Positions 10,921 through 23,400 of a stretch of DNA of 64,000 nucleotides are shown piece by piece. Below the pieces are notes generated by a model, which saw nothing but the letters and a program-made list of their open reading frames with translations, was not told the origin of the DNA and made no database searches. The first letter of the stretch is position 1. Every line of letters starts with the position of its first letter. Location: NCBI GenBank assembly GCA_018881555.1, contig JACAXG010000068.1:1392198-1456197 (forward strand), given 5' to 3'. The translations under genes were made by a program, and so were the position numbers. The DNA is from Amblyornis subalaris. Its lineage: Eukaryota > Chordata > Aves > Passeriformes > Ptilonorhynchidae.

Positions 10921-12867
10921 GCTCGGTGTGCAGGTCTGGAGCAAGAGAGTTTTAGTGCAGAACGAGCAAATCTGGGGCAGCTCCTTGCAGCACCTTCACC
11001 TCGCCCTGCCCAAGCAAGGCCCCCACCATGGAGGCTCCCAGGTCCTGGAAGTGCGGAAGTGACCCTGNGTTTGCAGGAATGCTGGTCCCAGGAGGCAAGG
11101 CTTCATGGAATAAAGTTAGAGGCAAAATATGGAGATTCTGGTGGCTGTGATCCCCTTTTATATAAATGATAATGTGTTTGTCCACTCTGCTCAAAATACA
11201 ATTAAAAGCACAGTCAGGAAATCCCCACAGTGTTGTGAAGCTAACAAAGAGGCATCTGAGGACTGGAAAAAATGTGGTTTATCAGTCTCCAGAGCAGGAA
11301 AAGGAGGATGAAACCTCACNGGCTTTTGAAAGGTCTGTCTGAATAAAAAGGGACAAGCTACGAGTGAGGGCAAAGCTTTGTAGACAGAAGTAATGGCCTC
11401 TATTATCTATTTATGTCTCAATTAATACAGTTGTGTAAAAAAGGCCAGTGGGATGCTAATTAAACACAGAGGCTTTTAGAGTGAGATGGTGTTCCAGGGT
11501 GCAACAGGGAGAACACTTTCATAGGGTGGCCTTTTTCCCACGAGCATTTTTGGATGTTTTCTGTCAGAAATCTGAGTGAACCAAAGCAGTTTGTTGCAGG
11601 TCTGGTTGCAGCAATTTCCTGGCACATCTTTCTTGTGGTTTTCAGTTNGTCTCCTAATTGCTCCCAGTCAGAGCAGAGAAGCTCATAAGCTTTCAGTTGT
11701 GGTTACGAGAATATTGGATTATACAAAAGACAAATTATGCTCACGCTTTTCCTAATTTCTTGGCTTTTTTCTAAGTTTCTCTGATCGCTGTGAAAAAAAA
11801 AAAGAAATCAATCCTCTCCTGTCTTGCTTGTGTTGTTTAAGGGAGAGCCCAGGTGGGATTATAGGGACTGTGCAGGGCTGGGGGATGCAGTTAGCAGGGC
11901 ACAAAGAAGGAGAGGGAAGGAGAGAGGGAATTGAATCCAGGTGAGAGGAGGGGAGCCAGGTGTTTGTGATCATGGAAACAATAAATTCCCTGGGAGCAGG
12001 GGGGATGTGTTGATCCCTTTGCAGTGCAGAAGCGTTGGAAGGAGGACTCACTTGGAAGGGCAAGGTAGGCTGGTGGAGAAGCATTTAAAACTTTCTAGGT
12101 TTCTGATTTAGTTGTGGNGTTTTCTGCTTTTATTCTTGTAGAAAAATTAATTAGTCTTGCTTCTATTCTGCTGAAACCTGACTCTTTCAGCTCAAAAGCT
12201 GGTTTAGTCTTTTGTGGTGCNCTGCATTAAGGGAAAGGTCTAGGCAAGTTTGCCTCAAAGCCATGAGGGTTCCTGGTCCTGTGTAGCCCTCTGTACCTTT
12301 GATGCAGGCTTGTGGGCAAGTACCCAGTGGTATTTGCCCTTCTATGCTTTTAATTTTATCAAAAGGAAAGTGTGCTGAAAGGAAATTAAGTATAAGTCTA
12401 ACTTCCTTTAGGTCAGCTTGGTTAATTAAAGAGAAAATCCAGCCTGCAGCGAAGTCCAGTAGGGTCTGAAGTATAGAGATCAAGGTAAAAATATGTTTAA
12501 AAATAGCATCTTTTGATCGTCCCAGAGTTCCCATTCTTAAGTGAAATCCCTCTGTCCACCACCCCAAACAAATCCTGCNGACTTCTGTGGGAGTTGGGGT
12601 GTTTGAAGCTGCTTGGACAGGCAGTGTTTCCCTGGAAGGGGGTCTTGGGCAAGAGGTGCCTCTGGGTTGTTTTTAAGGAAGGGGAAAATCCTTTTGGATA
12701 AAGGGAGGTGATGCTTTGCGGAGGTGGGCAGAGAAGGCTCCAGCCTGGGGGATCAGGGGCAAGGGGTGATCTAAGGAATGTGGTTTTTGGAGAACCTGCT
12801 GGGATGAGGCTCCAAAAGGGCTTTTTCAGGAGTTGTGGGAACTGTGTAGAGTTGGCAGCAACACAGA
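10921..12867. other. Gene-free stretch
   Basis: No supported exon. A 126-codon frame on the minus strand (12187-12567) contains one N codon, has no recognisable domain and no splice or promoter context that distinguishes it from chance. A purine-rich part at about 11,880-11,960 is compositionally biased. Confidence 0.5.
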
Positions 12868-12965
12868 NATTTGTTAACCTGGGTTTTCCCTGCCTGTGGC
12901 AGGGGGTTGGAACTGGATGATCTTAAATGTCCCTTCCACCCTGAGCCCTTCTGNGAATCTCTGAT
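12868..12965 (+). mobile_element. CR1 LINE 3'-terminal remnant (sense)
   Basis: The segment 'ccctgcctgtggcagggggttggaactggatgatcttaaatgtcccttcca' at about 12,888-12,939, followed by a decayed tail near 'cttctgngaatctctga', is the last part of a CR1 3' end. Less than 100 bases are recognisable. Confidence 0.8.
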
Positions 12966-15900
12966 AAAAGCAAACCTGAAAAGACCTTGTGTGAGGGGAG
13001 ATAGTGGTAGGAAAGAGGCTCCTCTCCAAATCCCCTCTTAGTTCTGCTGTGTTTGTTTCCTGTCTCTTACAGCTGGATCTGTTTAGTGCTTGTTCAAAGA
13101 AAAAGTATTGATGTGGGAATTTTTAAAACTTGAATCCTCTCAGGGGATCTGCATCTACCTGAAAGTTGTGCCTCACCATAAATCCTACCATGTCTGTTTA
13201 CTTGGGAAGGTGATTCTGGGCCTTATTAGCTGTGATAAAACAGAGAGTTAGTAAAAAACCATAAAAAAATACAAAAATGTAGAAGTTATCCTTTGAACTT
13301 GTGTTTTGACTTGAGGGATTTCATCTTGCTTCCAAGTGTGCTTGGTGGGTTTTTTTCCTTCATTTCTGATGATCTTTCTAGTAATGAGAACGCAAGTTAC
13401 TCAAAAGGGTTTATAAAGGTTGTCGGTGAATTATTATTGGTCTGTTGGGTGTTTAAATTGCAAATATTATACACAAAATCATGCTTTAGAAGCAAGCTCT
13501 TCTTGAAAGATTTATGGCTGCAGTCACAGAGGGTGTAATAAATTTAACGTGGAATACAAAGCTGCATCAGTCATGGCNTTCCTGACTGGATTCCTCCTTG
13601 CATTGGTTCTCATAGCTGCTCCCTGTTCTTGAGTCTTCAAGTGTGAGTGCACAACACTGGCAGGAAAAGCCTGTGGGAAGCTATGGAAATCCTCACCTGA
13701 TCCACAAGGAGTGGAAAATGCTGTTTGTGTGTCTGTCTGGGGCTCTGCTGGTGGCAGCTGGTCTCCTCTGTGCCTACCTACAGGGGAAGAGGAGGAGGAT
13801 GAAGTCAGCATTGAGTTCCAGCCTTTAGGAATCTCAGAACTGGTAATGTTGGAAAAGGCCTCCAAGATCATAAATTCAGGCTTCGAATGATGCTCTTTCC
13901 ATGTGCTTCCAGTTACACTTAGAGTGGAAAAACCAGAGGAAAAACTAGCATAATTTCCAACTAATGTAAGCTCTATTATCAGCTGTGTGGGAGGCAATTT
14001 ATTATTATTATGGAGTGGCTGCGCTTTTGGGGCATTTTCTTCAGAAGTTGGTTAATTTGCTAAATGTGCCTCACCTGGAATTCACTTGCTCGTTGTAGTT
14101 CTCTGGATGTTCTGATGGCAGTGGCTGATCTGCTGCAGCTGAAACNTGTTCCCCACCCCATCCAAACGCTGAACCTCTTAAATCCCACCTACTCCAAAAA
14201 GGTTACTCAGCAGAGGTGTTTCTTGCCTTCCCATTTTCATACATTCCAAAAGCAAGCAAAGTTGCCTCTCTGCTCCTTTTGTTTTGTATGTTTTAAGGTG
14301 TAATTTACAGAACATCTCTGGTGCTCTGCTCCTTTCTGAAATAATTAGGGGATTATTTTGGTCAATATGACTGAACGATGATTTAATGCTTTTCAATGGC
14401 AANCTGCCTTAGTGACTCTTTAAGGATTAGAAGCTTAATGAAATGCACACATCAGGGTGGTGATTTAATCTTTTTCTCATAAAAATCTTCACAACAAGAT
14501 AATAAACCATAGGAATAAAAATCATTTTGACAAACCTGTCTAGCTCTGAGGCTGTGAGAAGTCTGAGTTAATTACCTGTGGGCCCTTCTGTTATACAGGG
14601 GATTATTGAAAGGGCAACTTCCAGGAAANGTGTAAAGTTCCCATGCAGGCAACTGCAGTTTAAAGCTGGGAATGAAGGGCAAGAAACCTCCTTTCCTTGC
14701 ATACCAAGACATGGATCCTTCAGATGTATCAATGTGTTTGTTTGCCAGCAAGTAATTTTACTTTTTCTGCTGTTTATTTTGAAAAGAAATTCTCAAATGT
14801 CATACTGGAAAGAATCTCTTATGAATCAACTAGGATTCAACCCCTTTTCAAAATTTAATAGAATAGCTGCTCATTAGCAACTTGACTGGTCTGATAACTC
14901 TTGTCTTTCNGAACAGTGTTGTCTCATTCCTGTTGGTCAAACAAAATTTCTCTCTCAGGGTTATTAAACTGAGTTTCTCCAAGGCTGGCAGAGCAGGGGA
15001 AGGTTTTAATTTGGCANCTGCCCAATGGCCTGTGTGCAGAATTTGGTGTCTCAGTCCAGTTTGCAGAGATTTGGTGTCCTGGGCAGGTGTTTATCTTCGT
15101 GCCTGTAGTGGGAGCCTTTTTTTTTTTCTCCCCATTAGATAGGGAGCACAGGTAACCCATGGAGAACATCCCTCTTGGGAGTAACTAACTNGTGGATGGT
15201 GTTGAAGAAGGGATTTCTAACACAAAAAAGGAGATAAGTATAGTGTTACTCGTATTTACAACTTGAAAAATGTTTGTGAACTCAGACAGGAGCTCCTGTG
15301 CTGATCCATTGCAAGGTGTGCTGTCCCACTGCTGGATTTTCCCCTTGTCCCTCATTCCCCCTGTAGTTGGTGTGCTTTAGGTGGAGTTGGGTGCTACCAG
15401 GCCTGGTCTCCCATCTCCACAAGGAATGATACCAGATCCCCAGACTGTGCTTGAGATAAGGTAAGGAAATACCTGGAGACATTGCAGATGTGCAGAGATG
15501 TGCTTACACCTGGCTTTGGAAGCACATAAGAAAAATGTATTCCAGTAGAAAGGCAAATGCTGCATTGTGAGTAGCAAATTGGAATTTAAATGCAACAAAC
15601 TTTCCATTTTTAAAAATAGAGATCAAAAAATGGAATAGAAAAATAAGATGGCTGAATTTTTATTTTCTCATTAAAGAGTGTTCTGGGCTTTTCATATTGT
15701 CCCCTCTTTCCTTTAAGAGCTTTTTGAGACTCAATGGAATTGCTTTGTAAATGGTTATAAAGTGGAAAGTGCCCCTTAAATGGTGAGATTTTTGCCAGAA
15801 AAAAATACAGACCAATGGTTTAGGGTGAGCATAGTAAGCTTTTCTAATTTCATCTCTTTTGTCTGTCTCTTGTTCTTCCCCCCATCTCTAAAACATTGGG

Positions 15901-16248
15901 GTGGCAGAGGGAGCAGCTTCTCCTTTGTTAGATTTATATAACTGCTCAGGGAGGAACAGAACTTGCATAGGGGAAATCTCATTTATCACTGGCACTGCTT
16001 CTAAACTTGGACTTCTGAGACAGATGTGAGGAGGATGAACAAGACTCCAGGGAGGGTGAAATGTATTTTCTTAGAGATAATGGCAAGTCTTCCTAGAGAA
16101 CTCTCTCTTGTTTCTGGAGACTGGATGCCCTTAAGCTGCTATCCTGACACCTCTCTCCGTATTTCTGTCTTCCTGGTAATCAAAGCTGAAATGATTCTCA
16201 GAATTGCTACATTTAAATGAACTGCTTGCTGGTACTGTGATTCAATGA

Positions 16249-16263
16249 TTTTTTTTTTTTTTT
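16249..16263 (+). repeat. Poly-T tract
   Basis: Fifteen consecutive T followed by AAATAG. It is a simple homopolymer with no associated retroposon body recognised. Confidence 0.9.
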
Positions 16264-19200
16264 AAATAGTAATTTTGAGGTTAGAGTCTATTCCGAGCCA
16301 GAGTGTAACACAGAATAATCTGCTGGTTATCCAAGCAAATTCGTGTTCATTATTTAAACATTTACTTGACTTTGGTACTGTAGTTAAAACTAAGATAATC
16401 AGTTTTTGAAATCGGATTTAGAAAAGGCAAAATATTTTTTGGTATCATTTGAAAGCAGACAGAACATGAATAGATCCCTTTTATCAGGGGTCTGTACCAA
16501 AGCAAAAATCTCAGAGGCTGCTTTTTGACTCTGCTGCCATAAAAAGCAAATGCCACTGCTTGTTTCATGTTTTCTTACTAATGAACCCAAATGTTGTGAC
16601 CGGGGTCTGTGAATGTGCTTGATTTGTAATCAACTTCATCTGACAAGCTCTACTCCTGCTGCTGCCTTTTTTTTTTTGTTGTTGTTTATTTTTGAAGGGA
16701 TGTGATGCTTGAAATGGTTCTTTTCATCTTTGAGATGCTCCCAGCAACTGTGTGTGCTCTGCTAACGAGCCAAGCTGCCCCTGCCTTTATGTTTGCTCAC
16801 TGGCAGCGCTGCCAGTTTGATGCACAGAATAAAGCAGCTCATTCCAAGNGGGGTTTGGAGGCCAAATTCCCGGTTTGGGTGGGAATTGAAGGGNTGTGTG
16901 GAGATGTGATGAGTAGGCAGGATGGTAAGGATGCTGAAGCGATCCCTGGAAAGGGTAGGGAGCAGAGGAAAGGGGAATATGATCTTGTTTACATTTGTAG
17001 TATAATCAACAGCCCAATGAACCTGCTGGTAATGAGGAAAACCCAGCTATGGGAAAATCCTGAGCTTTAGTGTATCCACAGTGGGATGGGTACCAGGAGT
17101 TGGGTGATCACCTGCTCTTTATTCTCAAGTTTCTTGAGAAGGAAATAGTGACAAACAGAAATGAGTTTCTCCTCAGTGTGTCTGGCAATAAAAGCTGTTC
17201 CCATTTCAGAAGTGTGGCAACCCCAGAAATGAGGAGATGAAAGGACACACAGCCTGCACTGGGGGATGTTTCAAGCTTGGTTTCNGGTGGGGAGGCAAGG
17301 TGGGACCGAGGCTCTGAGTGCAGGGAGTTTATTTAGAGTAGCAGCACCAATCTCATTAGGGTGTGTGCTGCAGGATAGACCTGTCTGTGGCATTAATAAT
17401 GAAAATTCAGAGGTGACTGCTGGCAGAAAGCAACTTTGTGGGACTCCANACTGTAGAAATTCACGGCAGCAGAAGCCAAAAAACTTGTGTAAGGCTTGTG
17501 AACAGACAGCAAAGATTTAATAAGCTAAAGGTGCTCAAGTTCCTAAAGGGAGTTTGCAGTGTCATAAGGGTTTAGTTACCATCTTCTACCAACCTGCTGA
17601 AGCTGTACCTGGCCCTGTGCTATAAATACATCAAAACTGGACACTTGTAAATGCCAAAACTTTGTATTTTCCAACTCATGCAAACAACCTGGAAGTGAGA
17701 AGAAAACAAGGCAGTTTGCCTTGGAAGAAGGTGGACTCCTGTGAAGCAACGGGGAATTAGTTATAAAGTGTTGGTGTGTGGACTTCTCTTGTTGAAATAA
17801 AGCAATGCACTTTCCAGGGCTGCAGAGCAGAACTAAACATCCTGGTGAGGGCAGAGCTGTGTGTGCTGACAGAGGATAAGCCGTGAGCCAGGCCCTGTTC
17901 NGAGGATTTGGGAATGACAAAAGAAACAAATTGCTGAGTCTAATGGTCCTGGGCCAAAGGCAAAGTCTGGTAACAAGAAACTAAAACTCCATTTGGGGAA
18001 AGCTTTACAAACAGGTTGTAGCCAGATGCCAGGGCTCTAGGAATGCTTGACTTCCAGCCAGGCATTTATAAAGGAGATTTGCTGTATTTAGCAACCACTT
18101 CATGGCTGAGATACAGATTTATATGAAGGGGGTTTCAAGGTAAAATCCTACTCTATATCTTCAGAGACTGCTAAGAGTTAAACATGTCTGAAACCGAGGA
18201 CAGTGTCTNAGCAGAAGAATGTGCTGAATGAATCAGCATGGATGATTGATAGATATGACTTGGCATGTAGAGATTGTAAAACTATGAATGAATTTCTCAT
18301 TTTAGGTGGTTGCTGTGTTCTGTACAGATGTGACTTGCTGCTTGTGCCACGCATTAGTGCCTGTGTGGCTGCAGGAGGGAACTGATAGGTGGGTGAACAC
18401 CTCCCATGTGAACAGCAGCACGGGGATAATCAGGGTTAAATGCTATAAATAAGGTGGCTTACCCCAGGGGAAGCCTGGACTTCTCTGAGATGAGGGNAAT
18501 TTGTTGAAAGACACATTTTTGCGGTGAGGATTGACAGGCTTTGCATCCTGAAGGAAATGAACCTGAACGCTTGTCACTGTTGGAAAAAGAGTTTCAAAGA
18601 TGACAGCAAACATGTTGTTGCTCCCTCTTTTCCTCCTGGAGCAGTTGTGAAATGTTTGAGGTGGGGAAGGACGTGTTTGGAAGGAGNGAATGATGATTTG
18701 GAGATGTGTTACCCTGAGTGCCAATGTCCTATAGGTTTGTCAGGCAAAGCTGTGCTGTTATTGCAGCTTTTGCTCCATTTTCAACACGTTCAACACCCCC
18801 TGCCTGCTGGGTGGTGCCTCGTGTGTTGAGTTAAGACAAGATTTGTCCANAATCTGAAATTTTTAAGGTCCTTGNAAGTATTGGAGTTGTTCTTTGTCAG
18901 CATCACAATGATGCCAACCAAGATCTCAGGTGAAGCAGCTGCCTTTTTCCCTAGAAGGTAAAATTTATTTGCAAATAGTCAACTTACTACATATCCATCA
19001 AGGTCAGCACCCACAGAGGAACAGGATTTCTCCNAGCTCTGAAAAGAAATTTTTTTTCCTTTTGTTTTAATTTATATGTTAGTAATACTTGTCTGGAAAT
19101 CTGTTTATTCTTCTGTCAGAAAATATTCAGATAACAAAGAACAGCTTCAATAACTTTTTTTTTTAAAGTGCATGAAAAAACAAAGCTTTTTTTTTTAATT

Positions 19201-19973
19201 AAAAGAAAACAAACACAAGAACTAAGATGGAANAAATCAAATGGCCTGTGAAATTAAATAAATGAGAGAAAGTTTGAGAGGAGAATGCTCTCTGGCCAAA
19301 AAGCATAACCAACCTATCACATCTCAGTATTTTTAATGTGGTACAGTGTTCCCACAGAAATGACATGCAGGAGGTGTCATTGAGGTTTTTCTGTCACCCC
19401 ACTGCTTGAAATAGGGTTGTATTAGAAACAATACAATAGGAAGTTTTATGTTNCATTTGTGAGGGGTTTTGCCTTTGCTCTGTGTGTGCTCCTTGTGACA
19501 CAGCCCTTGCTCTGGTATTGAGAAGGCTTTTTCCCCTCCTTTAGCACAATGATTGAAAAAGTTTTGTGCATTGATGGATTTCTCTACTCTCAGATATTGA
19601 TTTGGTTTGCGGAAAATGGTCAAATAAAATAAAAGTAGCATTTGGTTTGGTGCAGAGTGAGAATCATCTTTTCCAGGCTCTTGGTGATTAGATCACAGTG
19701 GGGTTTTTTTTTTTGCACATCCTGCTCAACCTGGCACTAAAAGGCCTTGTGACAGTTTGGCTGCAAGATCACAGTAAATAGCTCAGTTGTGTTTCTGAGG
19801 TTCTTTAAAGCAAACAAAAAAAATCTCCCTGCTCAACAAATAANGACTGATACAGCAACCTGACCTTTTGTTCATCCCACCCAAAAGAGGTGAGATTGAC
19901 ATTTTTTAGGCAAATTTAATTTCCAGTGTTCCAGATACAAATGGTTGTGAATTTATTTTTTTGCCTTCTATAT

Positions 19974-20078
19974 AAAAAAAACAAACAACCAAACCAACCA
20001 AAACAAAAAAAACCCCTCACCTGCCAAACAAACAAAAAAACTACTAAACAAAAGCCATCAAAAAACCCCAGACCCCCC
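19974..20078 (+). repeat. A/C-rich low-complexity tract
   Basis: About 105 bases built almost only of A and C, with motifs such as 'aaacaaacaaccaaaccaaccaaaac' and 'aaacaaacaaaaaa', ending in a C run. This is low-complexity DNA. The protein-like translations of either strand (K/P/T/N-rich or F/C-rich) are artefacts. Confidence 0.85.
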
Positions 20079-20248
20079 TGTATTTTTCTTTTGGCTTTGA
20101 AGCTGGTTACCGTCATCACTAGAGATTAGGATTTTGATAAGAAGTGCTGAACAGTCATGTTTATACCTTTCAATTTGTTAAATTGAATTTGGTACCGTGA
20201 AAGAACTTGACAAAACCTGAAGAAGTCAAACCCAAACTCTCTTCAGAC

Positions 20249-20495
20249 TGAGGGGAAATTTAGGTTAGATATTAGGAAGGAATTCTTCCCTGTGAGGGTG
20301 GGGAGGCCCTGGCACAGGTTGCCCAGAGAAGCTGTGGCTGCTCCTGGATCCCTGGAAGTGTCCAAGGCCAGGTTGGACAGCGCTTGGAGCAACCTGGGAC
20401 AGTGGAAGNTGTCCCTGCCCATGGCAGNGGTTGGAATGAGATGAGTTTCAAGGTCCTTTCCGACCCAAACCATTCCATGGTTCTGTGATTCTGTC
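20249..20495 (+). mobile_element. CR1 LINE 3' fragment (sense)
   Basis: It starts at 'aaatttaggttagatattaggaaggaattcttccctgtgagggtgggg', continues with 'gcacaggttgcccagagaagctgtggctg' and 'aaggccaggttggacagcgcttggagcaacctggg', and ends with 'cctttccgacccaaaccattccatggttctgtgattctgt', where the ATTCTRTG repeats are still clear. It is among the better preserved copies in the window. The two Ns (20409, 20428) both fall where the other copies have G. Confidence 0.95.
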
Positions 20496-23400
20496 TCTGG
20501 ACACCCCTGGGGGCTACAAGCAATGAAACCTCAGTGTGGCAAAACCATTTCTTGCCCAGAAACANGGGCATGCAACCCCTTCTGATGGAGATTTACCAAG
20601 AGACAGCCTTTTTGGACCCAAATTCTGGGGTGTGTGACCTCCAAGCGAAGCTGGGCAGCAACACTCTGAGGGAAAGAGAGCTGGCAGCTCCAGGGGACAC
20701 GAACACAGCAATGAGGCACTTGGGGTTTGTTTACAGAGAGCACCAGGTTAGCAGTGAAGCAGCACTTGGCTCCTGAAGGGCACTGCAGGATCAAGGAGAA
20801 ATGAGGAATAATTTTTTTACCTTATGGAGATGAGGAATGAGAGCTCACANTGGAGGATGCTTTTGCTGCTGAGGGGTGAAGGGTGGGTTTAAATCTCTTT
20901 GTTGGTAGCAGCAGCTGTGCCTTCTGNGCTGGGTGACACTTGAGTGCACTGAGCAGCCCTTGAACCCTCCTCTTCACCACCCCAAAGGCTCTGGAGTGTC
21001 CATGATCCACCCTCATGTTGTTACCCAGGAGTCCTGGACAGGGAGGGCTCTCAANCTCGTGTCACCTGACGCTTGCAGGTGATGTTCCTGCCACTGCAAT
21101 CCCATTTGTTTCATGCCTGTCCCTTTGGAGCAAGAAGGTGCAGTCATTGTGTCAAGACACAAATGGTTCTTCTTCTGCACTGTCAGCTGAACGACTCGTT
21201 CTGTGTTGCTTCCTTGCTTCAGTGTGCTGCTATTGTAAGAGAACATTTTCAGGGGATTAAAGATTTATTATAAGAGCAGTTGATTTGGCTTTCACTATAA
21301 CATTAAATGCTCTTATTCTGTTTTCTCTGAAATAATTTGTTTCCTTTTGTTGTCTCTGCAAAAAGTATTTCAACAACTTGGCAGAGGAATAAACAGACAT
21401 AGCTTCAAAATAACTCAGAAATTTTTTTTAAATTAAAAGAGGAGAAAACAGGTATGGGGAAGGATTTTTATTTAAAACTTTCCTGCAATGATAAGTTGCC
21501 CAATTCCAATGCTTTCATTGCTCTTCATGACATCAGTTTGCTTTCTGAAGTCATCAGATTAAAGAAAAATGAGGGTTTCCTGTGACTCACATTGTAATCT
21601 CTGCTTCACATAATATNAAGAACTCTAATTAAGGTATGAGCATAGGAAAAAATAAGAGATTTAAGGCAAGGATATGTTTGATTTAGAAGTTTCAAAATTC
21701 TTTTTTAGAGTTAAATCTTTGTGGAGTAGAGCTCTGTCTCAGCTGTAAGTTGAAATGTCAGTGTTCTGTTGAGTGGGTTAGCAGCACATCGTGCTGCCTC
21801 AACGCTGTTTGGCACAAAACAATCACTTTATTCAGCAGGGTTGTACAAACGTGTGAGCTTCTGTGGGTAAAAGGTGAAGGGATGTAGATGCAATCCAAAT
21901 CGAGACCTTTCTTGCCAAACACAGTTGTTTAGCTCTGTTCCAGCAGCAGGAAAATTGGGCATGCCACTGTCCTTGGTGCTGTTCCTGTTCAAGGAGCTCA
22001 TGGAAAGAGAAAAAGGAGTTGTTATTACATCAGACAGAAATATAGATCAGAAAAGTATTGATGTGGTCAGAACCCCCTGGTGAGCTGTTGGGCTGGAAAA
22101 AGAGTTGTGTGTTCCCCTCTTAGGCTCCATCAAGGCAAAAAGGAGCACAGGAATAACAATGTTCAACTGGTTGTTCCCATCCCCAAANGCTCCCTTATCA
22201 AAATGCTGCCTCTGAAGATCCATAAGTGCTGAGATGTTTCCTGGGTAGTTGGTTGTGGTCTTGGCTCCCTGTGGTTGCACTTTGATCTGCTCCTGGATCA
22301 GGAGTGGTGTATTGGGAAGCATCTTCCCGGTCCAGATTTTTAAAGGTTGCCATTCTGTGGCTTGTTTTGTTGGTTTTTTTAAAGGCTGTGCCTGCAGGAG
22401 CAGGACTTTGATATTGTCACAGCAGCTTGTGGGTGAACTAAACAATATTTGCAGAGTGTGCTTAGGATTTTTTTTCCACTTCATTATTTTTTAAAGATTG
22501 TTTATTGTCACAGCTTCCCTAAGGCAGAATGCAAGGTAGATGAGTTCCTTCAAACATGGGTTAAGGTGCCTTGGNTGCTACAGGTTTGGCCAGAACTCCT
22601 CACTACATTTTGGCATCAGCTGCCACTTTGCATTTCTGATGTGAGATGCAGGGACTGTGTTGGTAGAGCTGAAGGAACTCCTATGGCAAACACAACTATG
22701 TGCTCTGGAGTGCCTTGCAACTTTGTATTATCTCATAACCCATTTTTTCCTGAGCCATTTGCTTCATTCCAGATTGTGNAGCTGAATGGATTGATGGGTG
22801 CCAACAGATTGGGCTGCAGGGTCTGCATGTGCTGCCCTTACCTGTGCTAAAAAAAAGGGAAGAGGTAGAGTACGTCTGAAAATCTGGGTGGGAGAGCACT
22901 GAGTAAACAAGGTGAGTGCTTCTGGTAGGGCTGTTGAGGTGGATAAAGCTGTACTTTGTGCAAGTGTCTCTTGGTGTATTTTCTTATTGTAGGGCTCTGC
23001 TAAGTATTGCTAAAGTGCTGTTTCTCTGCTATAAATTCCCAGAGTTAAAACCAGGGAAGCAGGCAGAGCCACCTCTCCAAGAGACCCTGTAATTACATTT
23101 TTTGACGACTCAAGGCTGGTGTTTGTCTTTTTGTTTGATGCTGGCAGGGACTGTGTAGCAGAAAGGCTTTTGAAGTTAATACCTAATTAAGATGGATGGA
23201 GAAGGTCACAGCCCCTGGCAGTGCTGTTGGTTCAGGCTGCTGGCTGCCTCAGGAAGGCAGCAGCAGGGAGATTTGCAGGGAGCTGTTCTGTGCATCCAGG
23301 TTGGGAAGCTTTATTTAAAAATCAGTGGGTAAACAGAAGTCCTGAGTTCTGCACGCAGGGAGAGCCATTTGCCAGATGGGAGAGCCAAGGTACTGAACTC

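Larger units (their letters stand above)
12966..20248. other. Long gene-free stretch
   Basis: Seven kilobases with no exon I can support. A 157-codon frame on the minus strand (13524-13997) includes an N codon and has no recognisable motif. A faint CR1-like trace ('ggaaaaggcctccaagatcata' at about 13,851-13,872) may be the decayed end of an antisense copy. Homopolymer runs occur at 16249-16263 (15 T) and 16669-16678. Strand-symmetric short frames elsewhere are noise. Confidence 0.5.

Noticed and set aside
13524..13997. 157-codon minus-strand open frame
   Set aside because: Contains an N codon, has no recognisable family, and lies in AT-rich DNA with no promoter or splice signals.
22047..22484. 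145-codon ATG-initiated minus-strand open frame
   Set aside because: Has an N codon and no recognisable domain. Its Q/T/P/K-rich translation looks like chance. An old retroelement fragment is possible but no motif supports it.
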